DNA of 25,882 nt from Acidobacteriaceae bacterium UBA1307 (GTDB lineage: Bacteria > Acidobacteriota > Terriglobia > Terriglobales > Acidobacteriaceae): NCBI GenBank assembly GCA_002307235.1, contig DBTV01000015.1, positions 1 to 25,882 on the forward strand, in the 5' to 3' direction. A program made the translations under genes and the position numbers. The notes below the pieces were generated by a model. The model had not been told where the DNA came from and made no database searches. It saw nothing but the letters and a program-made list of their open reading frames with translations. This document shows positions 22,637 to 25,882 of this stretch, piece by piece (position 1 is the first letter of the stretch; each line of letters starts with the position of its first letter).

Positions 22637-23890
22637 ATGAAGCCCCTACAGAACGGCCGACTTCACCTCGGCCCCGCGCAGGCGACTCTGCTGCTGCTCA
22701 TTGCCCTCAATCTGCTCAATTACATTGACCGCTACATTCTTTCGGGCGAGGTCGAGCCCATTCAGCGCGAGTTTCACGCCACCGATCACCAGATGGGTGC
22801 GCTCGCGACCGCTCTGTTTGTCTTCTACATGATCGCGGCGCCGCTGACCGGCTGGCTGGGTGACCGCTTCCGGCGCAAGCCACTGATCATCGCCGGAGCC
22901 ACGCTCTGGAGTCTGGCGACGCTCGGCACCGTCTGGGTGCACAGTTACTGGACCTTTTATCTGCGGCAGGGGCTCGTGGGCATCGGCGAGGCCACCTTCG
23001 GCATCTTTGCCCCGGCCGTGATCGCAGACTTTTACCCGGAGCGCGAACGCAACCGGATTCTCTCGACCTTCTACGTCGCTATTCCTGTCGGCGCGGCCCT
23101 CGGCTACCTGGCAGGCGGCCAGCTCGGCAGCCTTTTTGGCTGGCGCGCGCCTTTTTTGATCTGCGCTCTTCCGGGCTTTGCCGTCGCCGCGCTCTACGGC
23201 CTCTTTGGGCGCGAACCCGAGCGCGGGGCCTGTGACCACCTGCGTTCGACCCACAGCCGCTCGACCTTCCGGGGGCTCTTCCGCAACCCGGCCTATCTTG
23301 CTGCCACCTTTGGACTTGCGATGCTCACCTTCGCCATGGGCGGCATGTCCTGGTGGATGCCCGAGTTTTTGCGCCGCGCCTCTGGCCTTTCAATGAGCAC
23401 GGCCAGCCTCGTCGTCGGCGCGACCACGGTTGTGGATGGCATTGCCGGAACCCTCGTCGGCGGCTGGCTTGCCCAGCGCTGGCTGGCCCGAGACCACCGC
23501 GCCCTCTACCTGCTTTCGTTCTGGAGCGTGCTGCTGACCTTTGCCTGTGGCCTTGTCGTCTTTTTCGGCCCGCACGGCTGCACGATTCCGGCGCTGTTTG
23601 CCGCCGAATTCTTTCTGTTCCTCAACACCGGTCCGCTGAACACGGCCATCATCAACTCGGTCGCCGCCCCGATCCGCGCCACCGCCGTCGGCCTGAACTT
23701 CTTCATCATTCACTGCTTTGGCGACACCTTTTCGCCGCAGATCATCGGCGCCGTCTCTGATGCCACCGGCAGCCTGCGTCTGGCCATGGGCACCACGCTG
23801 CTGGCGATGCTTGCTTCGGCCGCGATTCTGCGCGTGGGCGTCCGCGTAGCCCCACCGCTCGAAGAGCCCGCGAAGCCTATTTCTGCGTAG
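22637..23890 (+). CDS. Major facilitator superfamily transporter, Spinster-like
   Basis: A 417-aa inner-membrane protein with about twelve predicted helices. The first helix, LLLLIALNLLNYIDRYILSG, has the NYxDR motif of the Spinster-like branch; motif A, GWLGDRFRRKP, lies between helices 2 and 3. The RQGLVGIGEATFGIFAPAVIADFYP segment is also typical. Spinster-like proteins in eukaryotes move sphingolipids or sphingosine phosphate; bacterial ones are mostly uncharacterised. ATG 22637 has AAGGAG 12 nt upstream, which is long; ATG 22613 in the same frame is the alternative. The 3' end overlaps the convergent antiporter gene by 14 bp. The substrate is unknown; a lipid or hopanoid substrate would suit the locus but is speculative. 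Confidence 0.88.
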   Translation: MKPLQNGRLHLGPAQATLLLLIALNLLNYIDRYILSGEVEPIQREFHATDHQMGALATALFVFYMIAAPLTGWLGDRFRRKPLIIAGATLWSLATLGTVWVHSYWTFYLRQGLVGIGEATFGIFAPAVIADFYPERERNRILSTFYVAIPVGAALGYLAGGQLGSLFGWRAPFLICALPGFAVAALYGLFGREPERGACDHLRSTHSRSTFRGLFRNPAYLAATFGLAMLTFAMGGMSWWMPEFLRRASGLSMSTASLVVGATTVVDGIAGTLVGGWLAQRWLARDHRALYLLSFWSVLLTFACGLVVFFGPHGCTIPALFAAEFFLFLNTGPLNTAIINSVAAPIRATAVGLNFFIIHCFGDTFSPQIIGAVSDATGSLRLAMGTTLLAMLASAAILRVGVRVAPPLEEPAKPISA

Positions 23891-25091
23891 GTTCCGGCCC
23901 CGGCAGCTCACCGATCCGGCCGAGCAGCGGCCGCATTGTGAGCCCTTGCACAAAGACCGAGAAGGCCACCACGGCAAAGCTCAGCGTGATGATCGGTTCG
24001 CGGCAGGGCAAATCCTCCGGCAGACTCAGGGCCAGCGCCAAGGCAAGGGCGCCGCGCAGCCCGCCCCAGACCAACGCATGCTGGTGCTTCAGGCTCACCC
24101 GCCAATGTGAACCGGCAAAGAGCAGGCAGCAGGGATAGACCGTCGCCGCCCGGCTCACGGTCACCAGCAGGATGCCCACCACCGCCGCACCCCAGGCCGC
24201 GCCAAAGTTCCGTTCTGCCTCGTGCATGCCGATTAGCAGAAAAATTAAAGAGTTCGACAGAAAGGCCGCGTACTCCCAAAAGGCCTCGACGGCCTCGCGC
24301 CCTTTCGGAGAAATCACTCCGAGCGCCCGCACATTGCCCACCGTCAACCCGGCGGCGATGGTCGCCAGAACCCCTGAGACTCCCAGCGCGTCGGCCAAAA
24401 AGAACGAGCCGTAGGCGGCAATCGTCGTGAGCGTAATCTCGACCAGATGATCTTCGGTGCGGCCCACCAGCGCCAGCGCGCCCAGCCCCACCACCACGCC
24501 GCACAGCAGGCCGCCGCCCACCGCCTTCACCAGCAGCACGGTCGCACCCCACGGCGTCATCGCTTGCCCGGCGGCAAAGGTCAGCGCCACGGTGAACAGC
24601 ACCGCCGCCGTGCCATCGTTCAGCAGGCTCTCGGACTCGATCAGCAGCGGTAGCCGCCCGGTGGCCTTTGCCTCCTTGAAGGTGGCAACCACCGAGACCG
24701 GATCGGTAGCGGCGATCAGCACGCCGAAGAGAATCGCCGAGGCCCAGGGCCATCCCAGCAGCCCATGCACGCCCGAGGCCGTGAGGGCGGCGGCAATCAC
24801 CACGCCCACCGTGACCAGGGTCAGAATCACCGGCGCGTTGCGTCGCAGCCGCGGCCAGTCCAGATCGAGCGCGGCCTCAAACAGCAGCGGCGGCAGCAGT
24901 GCGGTAAACAGCAGATCGTGCGTCAGTTCAAGATGCGGCGCATGTGGCAAAAAGGTGAGCGCGATGCCGGCCGCGACCAGCCCGACGCTATAGGGCAGCC
25001 TTAGCCGCCGCGTCAACATGGCGACGACGGCGGCAATCAGCAGCAGCAAGGTGATCGTTTCAAAGTGCAGTTCCATGGCTGCCTTCAGCAT
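23877..25091 (-). CDS. CPA1-family Na+/H+ antiporter
   Basis: A 404-aa membrane protein with about eleven to twelve helices. The ion site is conserved: TDPVSVVATFKE with D129-P130, and ESLLND with N157-D158, the ND pair of electroneutral CPA1 (NhaP/NHE-type) exchangers. PLLFEAALDLDW and LVWGGLRGALALALALSLP are also family hallmarks. No long cytoplasmic C-terminal regulatory domain is present. Start at ATG 25091 follows the stop of the next gene by 3 nt; ATG 25076 is also possible (AAGGCAG upstream). The short spacing suggests joint transcription with the OB-fold gene. The 3' end overlaps the convergent MFS gene by 14 bp, so the two transcripts could form antisense ends. Confidence 0.9.
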   Translation of the reverse strand: MLKAAMELHFETITLLLLIAAVVAMLTRRLRLPYSVGLVAAGIALTFLPHAPHLELTHDLLFTALLPPLLFEAALDLDWPRLRRNAPVILTLVTVGVVIAAALTASGVHGLLGWPWASAILFGVLIAATDPVSVVATFKEAKATGRLPLLIESESLLNDGTAAVLFTVALTFAAGQAMTPWGATVLLVKAVGGGLLCGVVVGLGALALVGRTEDHLVEITLTTIAAYGSFFLADALGVSGVLATIAAGLTVGNVRALGVISPKGREAVEAFWEYAAFLSNSLIFLLIGMHEAERNFGAAWGAAVVGILLVTVSRAATVYPCCLLFAGSHWRVSLKHQHALVWGGLRGALALALALSLPEDLPCREPIITLSFAVVAFSVFVQGLTMRPLLGRIGELPGPEPTQK

Positions 25092-25094
25092 GAA

Positions 25095-25616
25095 CTACCT
25101 GGCGGGAAGAGTCGAGCGCTGCGTCTGGGCGCTATTGCGCATGAAGCCACGCCCATAGCCCTGGCTGCGCAGGTTCGGATCGCGGATCGGCGCGCGGCCC
25201 TCGTCGGCGGCAAAGCCGTGCACCAGCTTCGGATTGGGCCGGAACTTGGGCGGGCCGCCGTGAAACTGCCGCATGTGGCTGAGCACGATGCCAGAGCGCC
25301 CCTGCAGCGGCTCAATGACGCCGCGAATCGCAATGTCGGCGTCGCGATACCGCACCAGATCGCCCACATCCATGCGGTCCTGCTGGTAGCTGACGATGGT
25401 GAACAGACACTGCTCGTCAGAGGTGAGCGGCGAGCAGAGATCAAGAAACCGCGTGCCCGTCGGCAACTCTACCACGTCGTAGACATGCGCCGTGACGCAG
25501 ACATCCTTGTTCAGATGCTTCGCGGCCTCACTCGCAGGCACGCATGGCTTTTGCCCGGCCCATAGAAAAGCAGGCCCGGCTACAACAGCCAGCAGGAATA
25601 GATGAGGGGATCGCAC
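25095..25616 (-). CDS. Secreted protein with OB-fold-like domain
   Basis: From GTG 25616 the 173-aa protein begins MRSPHLFLLAVVAGPAFLWAG, a signal peptide, then a Cys-containing beta domain. NKDVCVTAHVYDVVELPTGTR, FLDLCSPLTSDEQCLF, VGDLVRYRDADIAIRGVIEPLQGRSGIVLSH: this alternation of strands ending in a GRSGIVLSH turn resembles nucleic-acid-binding OB-fold domains of exported proteins. C-terminus is Pro/Arg/Gly-rich (PPKFRPNPKLVHGF onward) and low in structure. A longer frame reaches GTG 25676 but runs into a 15-bp inverted repeat. TATACT lies 7 nt before GTG 25616, so a leaderless start is likely. Ligand unknown; the fold call is by eye. Confidence 0.75.
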   Translation of the reverse strand: MRSPHLFLLAVVAGPAFLWAGQKPCVPASEAAKHLNKDVCVTAHVYDVVELPTGTRFLDLCSPLTSDEQCLFTIVSYQQDRMDVGDLVRYRDADIAIRGVIEPLQGRSGIVLSHMRQFHGGPPKFRPNPKLVHGFAADEGRAPIRDPNLRSQGYGRGFMRNSAQTQRSTLPAR

Positions 25617-25623
25617 GAGCGGA

Positions 25624-25629
25624 AGTATA
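25624..25629 (-). promoter_or_regulatory. Putative -10 box of the OB-fold gene, leaderless arrangement
   Basis: TATACT on the minus strand, followed by 7 nt (TCCGCTC) and GTG 25616, the same geometry as at ispH. No clear -35; the upstream region is the 15-bp inverted repeat. Confidence 0.4.
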
Positions 25630-25636
25630 GCTGGAA

Positions 25637-25687
25637 CAGTGAGCAGTGGACAGTGAAAAAGGATCAGCCTCCTCACTGTCCACTGCT
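25637..25687. repeat. CAGTG heptamer repeat forming a 15-bp inverted repeat
   Basis: Three head-to-tail heptamers (CAGTGAG, CAGTGGA, CAGTGAA; 25637-25657) are followed by inverted copies. AGCAGTGGACAGTGA (25642-25656) and its exact complement (25673-25687) flank 16 nt, 4 nt after the ispG stop. It probably ends the ispG transcript, but no T run follows on the minus strand. Confidence 0.6.
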
Positions 25688-25691
25688 TTCT

Positions 25692-25882
25692 CTACTTTGC
25701 CGCGTAGTGCGTTTCGACGTAGTGGTCGAGGATCTGTTTGAACTCCTCGACAATGCCGTCGCCGCGCAGCGTCTTGGCGAGCTTGCCGTCGATGTAGACC
25801 GGGGCCATCGGGTCTTCAAAGGTGCCCGGCAGGCTGATGCCCAGGTTGGCGTGCTTCGATTCGCCGGGGCCGTTGACGATGC
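25692..25882 (-). CDS. ispG: 4-hydroxy-3-methylbut-2-enyl diphosphate synthase IspG, C-terminal part
   Basis: The last 62 residues and the TAG stop are in the window; the 5' part lies beyond the edge. IVNGPGESKHANLGISLPG is the conserved end of IspG/GcpE, where NGPGE-x-K-x-A-D/N-x-G marks the domain that binds the [4Fe-4S] cluster. The gene continues VYIDGKLAKTLRGDGIVEEF, the usual C-terminal strand and helix. IspG makes HMBPP from MEcPP, the step before IspH. It runs on the minus strand and ends at an inverted repeat. Because ispH opens the hopanoid operon at the other end, the two consecutive iron-sulfur steps of the MEP pathway bracket the region. Confidence 0.9.
   Translation of the reverse strand, partial: IVNGPGESKHANLGISLPGTFEDPMAPVYIDGKLAKTLRGDGIVEEFKQILDHYVETHYAAK

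Overview
The window looks like a GC-rich bacterial chromosome, most likely from Acidobacteriota (Terriglobia/Acidobacteriaceae type). This is inferred from the make-up of the hopanoid cluster, its gene order and the style of its neighbours; no taxonomic marker is present. No gene-free stretch exceeds 300 bases; the longest is the 288-base gap before ispH.

Bases 1-2800 are an AT-richer accessory strip: two secreted hypothetical proteins on the minus strand (one cut by the window edge), a small excisionase-type HTH protein, a frameshifted HigA-like antitoxin and a tyrosine recombinase remnant with a nonsense codon. The remnant lies just past the 3' end of a CAT-anticodon tRNA (2801-2876), the classic arrangement of a decayed island integrated at a tRNA gene.

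Bases 3165-15822 are a long plus-strand hopanoid locus: ispH, shc, hpnH, a 142-aa conserved-looking unknown, a TTG-started membrane-anchored unknown, hpnA, hpnG, two different zinc-dependent MDR dehydrogenases, hpnC, hpnD and hpnE. Most junctions overlap by 4 nt (ATGA/GTGA) or are under 20 nt. Together they cover HMBPP to IPP/DMAPP (IspH), FPP to squalene (HpnCDE), squalene to hopene (Shc), adenosylhopane (HpnH) and ribosylhopane (HpnG). The two dehydrogenases sit where the pathway needs a reductase nobody has firmly assigned (ribosylhopane to bacteriohopanetetrol).

Bases 15993-22043 are minus strand: a pair of overlapping half-size DMT transporters, hpnJ (radical SAM), and a three-gene envelope operon (HlyD-type adaptor, TPR protein, TolC-type outer-membrane protein) with no inner-membrane pump of its own. 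QueF diverges at 22157 and ends at a clear terminator; a Spinster-like MFS protein follows and converges, with a 14-bp overlap, on a CPA1 Na+/H+ antiporter. A secreted OB-fold-like protein and the 3' end of ispG close the window. IspG and IspH, the last two iron-sulfur enzymes of the MEP pathway, therefore bracket the hopanoid region.

Several genes (ispH, hpnJ, queF and the OB-fold gene) show a -10-like hexamer 6-7 nt ahead of the likely start codon, suggesting leaderless transcripts. The most interesting leads are the MDR pair, the 142-aa hpnH partner, the unpaired hpnJ and the pump-less efflux cassette.
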